Source: an uncultured Bacilli bacterium
Lineage (GTDB): Bacteria; Bacillota_I; Bacilli_A; RF39; UBA660
DNA: 37,094 nt
NCBI GenBank assembly: GCA_947628065.1
Contig: CANQYK010000006.1
Span: 1 to 37,094 of the forward strand
Reading direction: 5' to 3'
Shown: piece after piece, positions 36,947 through 37,094 of the stretch
Layout: each line of letters starts with the position of its first letter
Numbering within the stretch: position 1 is the stretch's first letter
Position numbers and translations under genes: made by a program
Notes under the pieces: model-generated
Told to the model about the DNA's origin: nothing
The model's database searches: none
What the model saw: only the letters and a program-made list of their open reading frames with translations

Positions 36947-37094
36947 ATTATGAATAAAAAAGTTTGATAATTATAATTTTGATGAGAGGAAATATAGAAG
37001 TGAAAAAAGAAAAGAAAATAATAGACATCTTGCGAAACTAAAGATATAGAAAATTATCAAAAAAAATGTTAATCTTATTCTAGGTGAGATAAAA

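Noticed and set aside
36975-37062. Start of a further gene (GTGAAAAAAGAAAAGAAA...) near the window end
   Set aside because: The frame has a fair ribosome binding site but stops after 13 codons, and no other frame with a good start continues to the edge. The stretch 36950-37094 is left as unassigned.

Overview
The window is very AT-rich. Its genes carry Shine-Dalgarno sites of the AGGAGG type, serS and valS are controlled by T-box riboswitches, and TGA is used as a stop (for example at the ends of the HAD, TtcA-like and integrase genes) while TGG encodes Trp. Together with families such as YitT, TSCPD, DUF4143 and a TtcA-like enzyme, this points to a low-GC Bacillota bacterium of the Bacilli/Erysipelotrichia-like kind, possibly gut-associated. 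The genus cannot be read from the sequence.

Region 1 (1 to about 12.4 kb) is a nest of mobile elements. The outer layer is a conjugative or mobilizable element with a large serine recombinase, TnpV and a MOBP-type relaxase. Its recombinase gene (315-779 and 9336-10688) is cut exactly at a GGT codon by an 8.56-kb inner element. The inner element carries its own large serine integrase (leftward), a SHOCT-like small protein, an SSB-like protein, two small winged-helix proteins, an XRE regulator with a membrane protein, a MobV-type oriT full of hairpins, a three-gene cargo (CYTH-like, UMPH-1-like HAD nucleotidase, NUDIX) and a MobV relaxase. Joining the sequences outside the two GGT cores restores a 604-codon recombinase. 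The inner integrase frame is predicted to stay open across the joined attP in the excised circle, adding 47 residues; its present stop codon is borrowed from the disrupted host gene.

Region 2 (12.4-21.3 kb) starts with chromosomal serS behind a T-box and a downstream nucleotidyltransferase gene. A Schlafen/AlbA_2-type ATP-binding regulator gene follows (14842-15336 and 18793-19602, leftward). It is split by a recombinase-in-trio (RIT) element with three overlapping tyrosine recombinase genes, 85-bp terminal inverted repeats and 6-bp ATTATG flanks. The regulator is divergent from a PD-(D/E)XK-type nuclease gene. The shared promoter region holds two clusters of three 12-13-bp repeats. This pair is a candidate regulated defence locus whose regulator is now broken.

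Region 3 (21.3-24.3 kb) holds a candidate small RNA gene ending in a terminator, a deleted group IIC intron sitting directly behind that terminator, an unknown membrane protein, and a very short UvrA-like double-ATPase protein with a changed second Walker B motif.

Region 4 (24.4-37.1 kb) looks like ordinary chromosome: a GPP34-like protein, a putative zinc metallopeptidase, a kinase-fold protein, a polytopic membrane protein, a TSCPD protein, a thioredoxin-like protein, a TtcA-like tRNA thiolase, a GNAT acetyltransferase, a DUF4143 ATPase with three repeats upstream at 32-bp spacing, T-box-controlled valS, two small unknown genes and a YitT-family membrane protein. No tRNA, rRNA or CRISPR array was seen.
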